Origin: JBDREA01 sp043820265
GTDB taxonomy: Archaea; Altiarchaeota; Altiarchaeia; IMC4; JBDREA01
Direction: 5' to 3'
Assembly (NCBI GenBank): GCA_043820265.1
Contig: JBDREA010000090.1
Coordinates: 1-9,262, forward strand
Length of the DNA: 9,262 bases
The notes beneath the pieces are model-generated. The model worked only from the letters and a program-made list of their open reading frames with translations. It did no database searches and had not been told where the DNA came from. Made by a program: the position numbers and the translations under genes. This document shows, one piece after another, positions 1 through 6,156 of the stretch (positions are counted from its first letter, which is position 1; each line of letters begins with the position of its first letter).

Positions 1-488
1 GGGAAAAACTTGGGAAGAAAGGCGTCGATGGACCATACACTCTGTCACTCAGCTTAGTTAGGGGGGGAGAACTACTCGACTCTCTATGTCATCAAACGAA
101 GCCATACAAGAAAGAAGACTTCTTCTCGTGGACACCCCAGACCCATACCTTAATCGTTGAAAACGTGGCTGCAGGATTTAATGAACAAGATTTATTTCAA
201 TTGACGATAGACCTTGATAGCAAGGTCGAAGGAGACTATGGATTCACAGCAACCATCTACTACGATGGAAAATACAAGACAAATGGAATCGAGAGAACGA
301 AATTAACCAAGGGGAAAAACATCATACACTTAAGCCTTTTACCTCATATGAACATCCCGCGGAGCTACCTGGGGAAAAATAAATTGAGGGTAGAGCTTGA
401 GCCATTTCAGATAAGAAAGAGCGAAGACGGGACGGATCAGATGATATTTGTTCAAACTATGGCTCCGCCCCCATCCATGATTTTCTAG
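1..488 (+). CDS. C-terminal part of a beta-rich, probably surface-exposed protein (5' truncated)
   Basis: The reading frame is open from the first complete codon at position 3 to the TAG stop at 486-488, giving 161 residues, so the gene starts outside the window; the GTG at 165 is internal. The visible part alternates hydrophobic and polar residues as in beta-sandwich domains. It begins with a segment of the pattern GPYTLSLSL-x-GGELLDS-x-T-x-PY-x-DF at about residues 10-40. My recollection is that such repeats occur in archaeal secreted and cell-surface proteins. A second beta-rich unit follows (residues about 60-145), and the protein ends in a short Pro/Met tail with no membrane helix or sorting signal. 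The function is not recognised. Its stop lies 4 bases from the stop of the convergent VIT-vWA gene, itself a surface protein. The protein identity is uncertain, but the open frame is clear. Confidence 0.7.
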   Translation, partial: EKLGKKGVDGPYTLSLSLVRGGELLDSLCHQTKPYKKEDFFSWTPQTHTLIVENVAAGFNEQDLFQLTIDLDSKVEGDYGFTATIYYDGKYKTNGIERTKLTKGKNIIHLSLLPHMNIPRSYLGKNKLRVELEPFQIRKSEDGTDQMIFVQTMAPPPSMIF

Positions 489-492
489 GACT

Positions 493-2853
493 TCACTTCC
501 TCATCTTCAATGCCGCCACCACAGCCAGTATCCCTACAAGGATTGCTATCAGGAACACTATTGCTTGGTAGGTTTGTTCTCCTCCAGGTCTGATTGGTGG
601 TTCGATACGAATGGTTGAAGTCGTTGTGTCTTCTGGAACGGGGTCTGGTATGGCTATTCTTCCTGCCTCAACTTTTTCCGCGCCTGCGTCTTCTCTGATG
701 TTGAAGCAAGATCCTCTCAGGCAGAAGTCCACGTTTTTGCCTTTTGCAAGATACTGTCCGACGTCGTCTCCTTCATCGAGTAGCTGGAAGTATGCATCGC
801 TGTCGTATTTTATCTCAATAGCTTCTACCTCGGGATTGTAGCCTTGATCGACCCAGACATCCTTTCTCATATAGAAAGTCTTTTCACCTGCGGTCTCAAT
901 CTTTCCAGTTTTATCCTCTTCAATGTATTCGGTTTCCTTTATGCTTGCAGTTTTCATGGCTGCATTAACTGCTCCCGCGCCTGAGTCAGAAGCATATGAA
1001 AGGGCATCTAACACTTTTCCAAAACTGCTTCTAGCTTCCTGCATCATGGGTGCGGGTCTTTCGCCTCCAGTTGTTACTGGAGCCGTATAGTCTGTGTCTT
1101 CGGTCACCAGAAATGAAGTGTATGGCGTCATTATACCGTATTTTAGGCTTAGCTCGATTATCTCGTCTTTTAGTTCGTCGTCTACGCCGTGAAGCCTTAT
1201 CTCATCTAGGAGGAATCCTATTCTTCTAGTAGCCCAAAGCCTGGGTATAAAATCATTTCCTCTGTCGACTTTGGCGAAATAAGTTTCAAAGTAGTGTGTC
1301 TCCTTGATTCCCGCAACGTTTCCTTTTAGTGTGATTGTTGCGTCTCCGCTTCCGCTGTATCTTCCAAAGACCATAATTTGTGAGCCCCTAAAGATGTCCG
1401 GTAGATTTTTGGGATAAATGTATTCGACATCAATATCACCGAAGTCAAGCTCAAGATCTGATAGTACAGGAGCGCTTATCCTCTTATAGAGTGCTGAAAC
1501 CTTAACTTCGATATCCTCGTCCGGTTTCACATATTCTGATGCACCACTATTTTCTTCAACTAGTTTGTCCAATAGGTGAGTGTTGACATCGTATCCTACT
1601 CCGAACACGAAGAACCTTGAGCCTGCGTCGTTTTCACTTCTTACTGTTTCCAAGATTCTTTCTATATTCGTCGTTCCTACCGTCGGTTTACCGTCCGTCA
1701 GAAAGATCAGGGTCTGCATCCTGCCCGTATCCTTCTTGGACATATCCAACGCATCTTGAAGGGCGTCGTTTATGTTTGTACCACCCGCCGCTTTGATGTC
1801 TTCTATGAAGTCTACTGCGCTTTCAATATTTTCTTCGTTAACTTCGACTAATCCGCTCCTCCATTTTCTCACTTCACTTGAGAAGGTGATGATGTTGAAT
1901 TTGTCGACATCATTTAAACTGTTTACAGTGAATTTCAGGGCTTCCTTTGCCTGCTTGATCTTTTCACCTGACATGGAACCAGATGTGTCGAGCACCAGCA
2001 AAACATCTTTGGGTATTACCCGGTCTTGTCCGGCTTCGATCGAGGGCGCGATCAATACTGTAAAGTAGCCATCTTCACCAGATAGGCGATGGGTGAGAAG
2101 GTTTATTCCGAAGTCTTCCTCTGAGATCGTGTAGATAAGTTCAAAGTCATTTTTCGGCAGGGCGTTTTCGTCTTTGTAGGTTACTTCCACCTCGTGTTCA
2201 CCTTGCCACTTAACCTTAACTTCATGTGTGGGTGAATAAACAGTCTTTATTGGAGACTTGGATTTCACAGTAACCGTGACTCTAACTGTCTCGAGTTTTT
2301 TTGAGCTGAACTTCTCCGTTGACAGGGGATAGACGTATCTGCAAATCCCTGATTCGCATTTTACCATCTCTTCGTAGTCGAGTTTTATTCTTTTCTCTCC
2401 TAGAGCAGGGATGGGGTATACCCTTGCCTTGAACATGTTTCTTCCGACATATTCAAGGAGTGCCGGATCCTTCATCCTCCTTACGATGTCTTCATAGATT
2501 TGGCGAGCTTTCTGTTTTTCAAGTATCTCGCCGATCAGCTCCTCTCCGTCGACATACATCGAGAACTTTGAGATCGTAGCCTCTTCAGGCAGGGGGAAAA
2601 TGTATGTTCCCTCCAGTTCGCGTCTCTGATTGTTGACAAAGACCTGATCGATCTTTGTTGTTGCATACTGGTTGTCGATAACGACATCGACGTGGTGGTA
2701 CTTGATAGCAAGATATGGGATCTTGTAGGGGTAGTCAGGGGGCATTGGTTGGGGATAGGGGGGCTCAGGGATGATTATGCCGTCAGCTCTCACAACGTTG
2801 ATGCATAAAGTGAATAAAACCAGGATCAGTCCGATCTTGTAAGTTGCTTTCAT
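493..2853 (-). CDS. Secreted, membrane-anchored VIT and von Willebrand A domain protein
   Basis: This 786-residue protein is built like inter-alpha-trypsin-inhibitor heavy chains. It has a signal peptide (residues about 5-24, cleavage near VRA-DG), a Pro-rich linker (about 27-47), a VIT domain (about 50-170) and a vWA domain (about 280-460). The MIDAS metal site is complete: D289, S291 and S293 in DTSGSMSG, T359 in GGTN, and D387 in LTDG. The family-typical segments RLWATRRI and YGIMTPYTSFL follow at about 538 and 572. A Thr/Pro tether (743-757) and one C-terminal membrane helix (about 763-782, then KMRK) indicate an outside-facing anchor. The mature part has only four cysteines, in two CX4C pairs (166/171 and 711/716), which suggests disulfides. 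ATG at 2853 is chosen over GTG at 2862 because that GTG lies inside the GAGGTG ribosome-binding site. The gene follows the vWA gene by 5 bases. Its exact role, perhaps metal-dependent adhesion, is inferred. Confidence 0.9.
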   Translation of the reverse strand: MKATYKIGLILVLFTLCINVVRADGIIIPEPPYPQPMPPDYPYKIPYLAIKYHHVDVVIDNQYATTKIDQVFVNNQRRELEGTYIFPLPEEATISKFSMYVDGEELIGEILEKQKARQIYEDIVRRMKDPALLEYVGRNMFKARVYPIPALGEKRIKLDYEEMVKCESGICRYVYPLSTEKFSSKKLETVRVTVTVKSKSPIKTVYSPTHEVKVKWQGEHEVEVTYKDENALPKNDFELIYTISEEDFGINLLTHRLSGEDGYFTVLIAPSIEAGQDRVIPKDVLLVLDTSGSMSGEKIKQAKEALKFTVNSLNDVDKFNIITFSSEVRKWRSGLVEVNEENIESAVDFIEDIKAAGGTNINDALQDALDMSKKDTGRMQTLIFLTDGKPTVGTTNIERILETVRSENDAGSRFFVFGVGYDVNTHLLDKLVEENSGASEYVKPDEDIEVKVSALYKRISAPVLSDLELDFGDIDVEYIYPKNLPDIFRGSQIMVFGRYSGSGDATITLKGNVAGIKETHYFETYFAKVDRGNDFIPRLWATRRIGFLLDEIRLHGVDDELKDEIIELSLKYGIMTPYTSFLVTEDTDYTAPVTTGGERPAPMMQEARSSFGKVLDALSYASDSGAGAVNAAMKTASIKETEYIEEDKTGKIETAGEKTFYMRKDVWVDQGYNPEVEAIEIKYDSDAYFQLLDEGDDVGQYLAKGKNVDFCLRGSCFNIREDAGAEKVEAGRIAIPDPVPEDTTTSTIRIEPPIRPGGEQTYQAIVFLIAILVGILAVVAALKMRK

Positions 2854-2858
2854 ATTTT

Positions 2859-3941
2859 TCACCTCTTTGATACAATAATTATCAAACCTGTTGAAAATAA
2901 TAATCCACCAAAAATCCAGATTACCGGTGGTGCGTTTTCCTGGTTGAGATCTTCTGTGGTTATTTTCGGCATATTTGTTTTCAAAGTCGTAGTAGGGGTT
3001 GTTGGATCTGGCTTATGGATATCTATCTCCTTTGTGCCAGGATCTATGGGGGATGTAGGCTTGACAGTCGAAGTTGTGGTTTTCTTAACTTCTTCACCGT
3101 CGTATTCTACTCCCATCGCCATCGCCTCTTTTTTGAGGGCACCTACTGCAAAGTCGGCCAGGTTGTTTGTTAGGATAGTTGCTTTTCCTTCAACCATCTT
3201 GTAGGTGGAGTCGGCTTCCGGTGCTGCGAACTCAGCATCAACATGTTTTTCTGTGTAGTATGATTCTGCTTCTCTTCTCCTGTAAGTTAACGCCTCGTAT
3301 TCGCCGTCTGTTTCTGCTGCTATCTTTTTGAACTCTCGGATTCCATGACTGTCGATCCCTGAGCCGCTTATAGTGTAGATAACGACTCCCTCATCTATTG
3401 CTGCCTCGATTTCGCCTTCCACAGTATAACCCTCCGGGCATCCCTGCTCATAGCTCCTGTCTGAGCTTCCCACTCCGTGGGGGGCTGCGTCACCTATCAA
3501 AAAGATCATCTTTTTTGCCTGCTGCCTCCACTCCATCTTTTTTATTGCGATGTGCAGGCCGTCAACCACTGCTTCAGGGCTGTCTCCGCCTCCTTGAGCA
3601 CTGATTCCCCTTAGGTCGTCTAGCACGGAATCGATGTCACTTGTCAGGTCGAATTTTTTATAGACATATTGTTTTTCTTGTTCTAGGTGATCCCGGTATG
3701 TCACTATTCCGATTCTCAGATCAGGTGTTGGTCTACCTTGCTGGATTTCTGAGACGATGTTTTTGATGTGGGCTTTGACTGCAAGTATTTCATCTGACAT
3801 GCTGCCTGTCGAGTCCAAAACGAATACTACGTCAAGTTGTGGTCTCACCATTTTCGGGAAAACCTCAGTTGCAAGACCGTATGTTGCTTGAGTAACGATT
3901 AACGAAACTACCAGAACCGCTAAGATTGTGATTTTTCTCAT
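2859..3941 (-). CDS. Secreted, membrane-anchored von Willebrand A domain protein
   Basis: This is a 360-residue protein. A signal peptide covers about residues 1-24, and a vWA domain starts at about 34 with DVVFVLDSTGSMS. Metal-site residues D43, T45 and S47 are visible. The GGGDSPEAV segment (D120) and IGDAAPHG (D151) mark the vWA subfamily in which GGGD-x-PE replaces the usual GGT loop, as in the vWA domains of alpha-kinase VwkA-like proteins. After the domain come a Thr/Pro/Lys-rich stalk (about 285-332) and a C-terminal membrane helix (about 338-358) ending SKR. ATG at 3941 is preferred to the longer frame from 3965 because a GAGGTG site sits 8 bases before it and the hydrophobic signal follows directly. 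The TGA stop overlaps the ribosome-binding site of the VIT-vWA gene, so the two are probably co-translated. Binding partner and function are unknown; a surface sensor or adhesin pair is an inference. Confidence 0.88.
   Translation of the reverse strand: MRKITILAVLVVSLIVTQATYGLATEVFPKMVRPQLDVVFVLDSTGSMSDEILAVKAHIKNIVSEIQQGRPTPDLRIGIVTYRDHLEQEKQYVYKKFDLTSDIDSVLDDLRGISAQGGGDSPEAVVDGLHIAIKKMEWRQQAKKMIFLIGDAAPHGVGSSDRSYEQGCPEGYTVEGEIEAAIDEGVVIYTISGSGIDSHGIREFKKIAAETDGEYEALTYRRREAESYYTEKHVDAEFAAPEADSTYKMVEGKATILTNNLADFAVGALKKEAMAMGVEYDGEEVKKTTTSTVKPTSPIDPGTKEIDIHKPDPTTPTTTLKTNMPKITTEDLNQENAPPVIWIFGGLLFSTGLIIIVSKR
2860..2865 (-). promoter_or_regulatory. Ribosome-binding site GAGGTG deciding the VIT-vWA start
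   Basis: GAGGTG on the minus strand lies 6 bases before ATG 2853. It overlaps the TGA stop (2859-2861) of the upstream vWA gene and contains the GTG that opens the longer frame. The arrangement favours termination and re-initiation by the same ribosome, that is, translational coupling. Confidence 0.8.
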
Positions 3942-3949
3942 ATTTTGGT

Positions 3950-3955
3950 CACCTC
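3950..3955 (-). promoter_or_regulatory. Ribosome-binding site GAGGTG deciding the vWA gene start
   Basis: GAGGTG on the minus strand lies 8 bases before ATG 3941 and matches the 3' end of archaeal 16S rRNA. It rules out the 8-codon-longer start at 3965, which would place this site inside the coding region. Confidence 0.8.
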
Positions 3956-3966
3956 TTGTTAACACG

Positions 3967-3988
3967 ACGATTCCTTCGAAGGAATCGT
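3967..3988. repeat. Perfect 22-base palindrome upstream of the vWA operon
   Basis: ACGATTCC-TTCGAA-GGAATCGT is a perfect inverted repeat with no spacer, centred between 3977 and 3978. It lies 25 bases before the vWA start codon and 11 bases from its ribosome-binding site. As DNA it could be an operator for a dimeric regulator. As RNA it could fold as a 9-base-pair hairpin in the vWA operon leader. The sequence alone does not decide between these. Confidence 0.8.
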
Positions 3989-3991
3989 GTG

Positions 3992-4025
3992 CGTCACAAC
4001 CACAAGCATTATTGTGGTTGTAACG
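3992..4025. repeat. Inverted repeat ACAACCACAA-N6-TTGTGGTTGT
   Basis: Ten-base arms at 3996-4005 and 4012-4021 are perfect complements around a GCATTA loop. Past one mismatch they extend by three more pairs (3992-3994 with 4023-4025). It sits four bases from the neighbouring 22-base palindrome, in the spacer between the divergent vWA operon and pyrF. It overlaps the transcription start predicted for the vWA operon, so it may be an operator or a 5'-end hairpin. Confidence 0.75.
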
Positions 4026-4037
4026 TACCTTGTTTTC

Positions 4038-4047
4038 CTTTAAAAAG
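4038..4047 (-). promoter_or_regulatory. Candidate TATA box of the vWA / VIT-vWA operon
   Basis: On the minus strand this reads CTTTTTAAAG, the best TATA-like element upstream of the operon. A start about 26 bases downstream would be near 4017, leaving a leader of about 75 bases with the GAGGTG site and the 3967-3988 palindrome. The call rests on position and AT-rich match only. Confidence 0.4.
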
Positions 4048-4061
4048 CAGTTGTCGGTTTG

Positions 4062-4079
4062 TTTCGGTTTACACCGAAA
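4062..4079. repeat. Inverted repeat TTTCGGT-N4-ACCGAAA just upstream of the pyrF promoter
   Basis: Seven-base arms (4062-4068 and 4073-4079) flank TTAC. A further direct copy of CGGTTT lies 10 bases upstream (4055-4060 and 4065-4070). The repeat ends four bases before the pyrF TATA box, so a bound protein would cover the TFB recognition element. It is a candidate operator; the regulator is unknown. Confidence 0.55.
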
Positions 4080-4082
4080 GAC

Positions 4083-4092
4083 TTTTTATAAA
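4083..4092 (+). promoter_or_regulatory. TATA box of pyrF, near-leaderless promoter
   Basis: TTTTTATAAA is centred about 30 bases before the pyrF ATG (4118). Archaeal transcription normally starts about 25-27 bases after the box centre, near 4113, leaving a leader of about five bases. No Shine-Dalgarno sequence precedes the ATG, which agrees with near-leaderless translation. Confidence 0.65.
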
Positions 4093-4117
4093 CCATTCGG
4101 CCTAATAGCATAGGGTA

Positions 4118-4978
4118 ATGGACTACAACACTCAGCTAAAGCTGAAAACAAGAGAAACGGGAAGCATCGTTTGCATGGGCATTGATCCAGTCCTTGAAAG
4201 AATCCCCATTGAAAAGGGAAGTGTTGAGGAAAAGATCACTAAGTTCTACACAGACATCCTTGCGGCAATTGTCGCAGAAGACGAGCGTCCGGCTATCGTT
4301 AAGCCCAACTATGCCTTTTTTGCGCAATACGGTTGGGACGGGCTTCGGGCTCTGAAATCGGTGATAGAAGCCTATCAAAACCAGGACGTCTCTGTGATTC
4401 TTGACGGAAAACGCGGAGACATCGGAAAGTCCAGTGCCGCATACGCCAGGGAGATCTTTGATTTCTGGGGCGCCGACGCAACGACGATTGCCCCATACAT
4501 GGGCTCAGACAGCGTCGAGCCTTTCTTAGAATACACTGCTCACGGAAAAGGGGTGTATATACTTGACAGGACCTCGAACAAGGGGGCAGCAGACCTCCAG
4601 AACCTTAAGGTCGACAACATCCCAATCTACCTTAAGACTGCAGAAAAGATCATGGATTGGGCTAAGGAGCGCCCCGGAGTCGGTGCGGTCGTGGGGGCTA
4701 CCTCGCCTGACGAGCTTAGGTCTATAAGCGAATACTTCGCCGACCTGAAACCAGATACGCCATTGCTCATACCTGGTGTAGGAGCGCAGGGTGGATCAGC
4801 TAAGGAAGTAGCATCTATCTTAAAAGGAACTGGGCAAGACCTAGCACTTCACCGCATAAACAGTAGCAGCGGCATCAACTTTGCATTCATCAAAGCCGAA
4901 TCAGACGATTATGCTGGAGCTGCGGTCAAGGCGCTAAAAGAACTCAACAGGGAGATTGGTGCTATCCCAAAGACCTAA
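4118..4978 (+). CDS. pyrF: Orotidine 5'-phosphate decarboxylase, long (class 2) form
   Basis: This enzyme decarboxylates orotidine 5'-phosphate to UMP, the last step of de novo pyrimidine synthesis, in the cytoplasm. The 286-residue (beta/alpha)8 barrel contains the catalytic Asp-Lys-x-x-Asp block as DGKRGDIG (D96, K98, D101). It also has an N-terminal substrate loop (GIDP, 21-24), VKPNYAFF (61-68), VVGAT (191-195) and the phosphate-loop motif PGVGAQGG (219-226). Length and motif spelling fit the long subfamily of about 270-290 residues rather than the short form of about 210-230 common in archaea. The start is set by a TATA box 30 bases upstream and the family N-terminus. The gene stands alone, without other pyr genes nearby, and its stop overlaps by 4 bases the stop of the convergent gene. 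An inverted repeat beside the promoter may be its operator. The family assignment is secure. Confidence 0.96.
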   Translation: MDYNTQLKLKTRETGSIVCMGIDPVLERIPIEKGSVEEKITKFYTDILAAIVAEDERPAIVKPNYAFFAQYGWDGLRALKSVIEAYQNQDVSVILDGKRGDIGKSSAAYAREIFDFWGADATTIAPYMGSDSVEPFLEYTAHGKGVYILDRTSNKGAADLQNLKVDNIPIYLKTAEKIMDWAKERPGVGAVVGATSPDELRSISEYFADLKPDTPLLIPGVGAQGGSAKEVASILKGTGQDLALHRINSSSGINFAFIKAESDDYAGAAVKALKELNREIGAIPKT

Positions 4979-6111
4979 CTAGAGGGCTTCCATGGACCAA
5001 GGATGGCTTCGACGTATTCGATCACTGTTTTAGCCGGTGTAAGTCTTCCCTTTTCTGATCCTAAAAATCTCTTCTTTACAGATTCCTTGAGTTCATCTCC
5101 CTGCAATCCTCCCTCGAAGGCTTGTTGCTTGAATCTCCTTATCTGTTCGGGTGAAGCTAGATATACTTTTTCCTCTGGCAAAACTTGGGATAAAAGTTTC
5201 TCTGTTATGGCGCTGATTTTAGCCCGCCCATCATAAGTTTTTTTGACTTTAGGCAAAGGCACATTCTTACGGTAGTGCAAAGGGACCTTGTAATCGCGTC
5301 GTCCGGTTTGGCTAACCATGATCCTCTCAATCATCTGCATGAGGGGAGGGACCCTGTCTTTGGGCTGTATCCCTTCCTGCCTCCAGGAGTCAACAAATTC
5401 TTGGGCAAAGTCTATATATGTTGCGCTAAGGGGTGTTATCCTTTCTGGGTTTTCTCTTTGGATCTTTTCCATCACCCATATAGTATCTAGTTGCAGAAAG
5501 GCGAGATCTTTTTTCTGATGATTTTCTATTTGTCTCATATAACGCTGGGTATCTTTTTCACTTAAACGGATATCTGTGACCTTATCTTCAGGGATTAAAT
5601 CTATCTTTGCCTTCTCTAATTCTGTTATTGCATCTTCGAGATGCGATTTGGCAAAAACGTATTGCTCTTGTTTTGGGATGTGCACATCAGTTTGGAACCT
5701 CTCAAGAATACCCTGTGTTTTTTCGAGTCCACTCCATCGATAGTCTAGGATCTTACGCACCATGCCATGGTGTTGTTTGAATTGGCCGCACAGGTTCTTG
5801 GCTGCGAGGGCAAATCCTAGGGCCTCAACCGCAATCCTATCGTCTTCTAGTAATTCTTCACCATTCTCCAATCGATTAGACCATCTTCTTATGTGGGTCT
5901 TTGAACGGTCGTGCATTGGAGTCAATCTCTTCAGTTCAGCGACTGTTTGAACGTGAAAGTCCCTTCTCTCCTCCTCCCAGGTCCTATCACCAGGATCTAC
6001 TTGCGCGGGCTTGGAAGAAACGTACGTTTTCCATAATTCGATATCATCTAATGGATTGAAGGAGAGCGTTCTTCCAGAAGCACCTGTAGGTTTTCGGATT
6101 ACCTTCGCCAT
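4975..6111 (-). CDS. Unrecognised 378-residue, mostly helical cytoplasmic protein
   Basis: I do not recognise a family. The 378 residues show no signal peptide or membrane helix. They are rich in charged residues and in helix-forming segments. About 45-110 looks amphipathic, about 150-172 could form a short coiled coil, about 185-245 is helical with regular hydrophobics, and about 295-372 is a compact helical C-terminal region. A basic, proline-containing linker (about 270-298, with RRDYKVPLHYRKNVP) separates the last two regions. One cysteine (C108) is present and no nuclease, NTPase or metal-binding motif stands out. ATG at 6111 has no ribosome-binding site but a TATA-like element about 32 bases upstream, suggesting a near-leaderless message. 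rnhB lies 45 bases upstream on the same strand. The end overlaps the pyrF stop by 4 bases. Codon quality and length support a real gene; no function is claimed. Confidence 0.75.
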   Translation of the reverse strand: MAKVIRKPTGASGRTLSFNPLDDIELWKTYVSSKPAQVDPGDRTWEEERRDFHVQTVAELKRLTPMHDRSKTHIRRWSNRLENGEELLEDDRIAVEALGFALAAKNLCGQFKQHHGMVRKILDYRWSGLEKTQGILERFQTDVHIPKQEQYVFAKSHLEDAITELEKAKIDLIPEDKVTDIRLSEKDTQRYMRQIENHQKKDLAFLQLDTIWVMEKIQRENPERITPLSATYIDFAQEFVDSWRQEGIQPKDRVPPLMQMIERIMVSQTGRRDYKVPLHYRKNVPLPKVKKTYDGRAKISAITEKLLSQVLPEEKVYLASPEQIRRFKQQAFEGGLQGDELKESVKKRFLGSEKGRLTPAKTVIEYVEAILGPWKPSS

Positions 6112-6137
6112 TTCTCTTAGGAGTTACAAGGAAGAAG

Positions 6138-6148
6138 AAAATAATAAA
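6138..6148 (-). promoter_or_regulatory. Candidate TATA box for the 378-residue protein gene
   Basis: On the minus strand this reads TTTATTATTTT, centred about 32 bases before ATG 6111, in the 45-base gap after rnhB. It suggests a separate promoter with a leader of about five bases. It is AT-rich by match only, so read-through from rnhB remains possible. Confidence 0.45.
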
Positions 6149-6156
6149 TCAGGGGT

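Noticed and set aside
61..67. Seven-G run as a possible frameshift or phase-variable site
   Set aside because: Protein sequence on both sides stays in one frame with a consistent surface-domain pattern, so no slip is needed.
165..488. GTG at 165 as the start of a 107-residue gene
   Set aside because: The frame is open all the way back to position 3 with coherent beta-rich protein sequence, so the GTG is an internal valine codon of a truncated gene.
1772..2068. 98-residue plus-strand frame opposite the VIT-vWA gene, and similar antisense frames across the window
   Set aside because: They lie wholly within well-supported genes, lack promoters or ribosome-binding sites, and their translations show no domain features.
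2854..2862. GTG 2862 as the start of the VIT-vWA protein
   Set aside because: It lies inside the GAGGTG ribosome-binding site that serves ATG 2853.
3967..4025. Paired palindromes as transposon ends, a CRISPR repeat or a transcription terminator
   Set aside because: The two repeats differ in sequence, no transposase or spacer array is present, no target duplication is seen, and they lie between two divergent genes where no transcript should end.
4136..4496. Minus-strand frames opposite pyrF
   Set aside because: pyrF carries all catalytic motifs in its frame; the opposite frames overlap one another and look like shadows.
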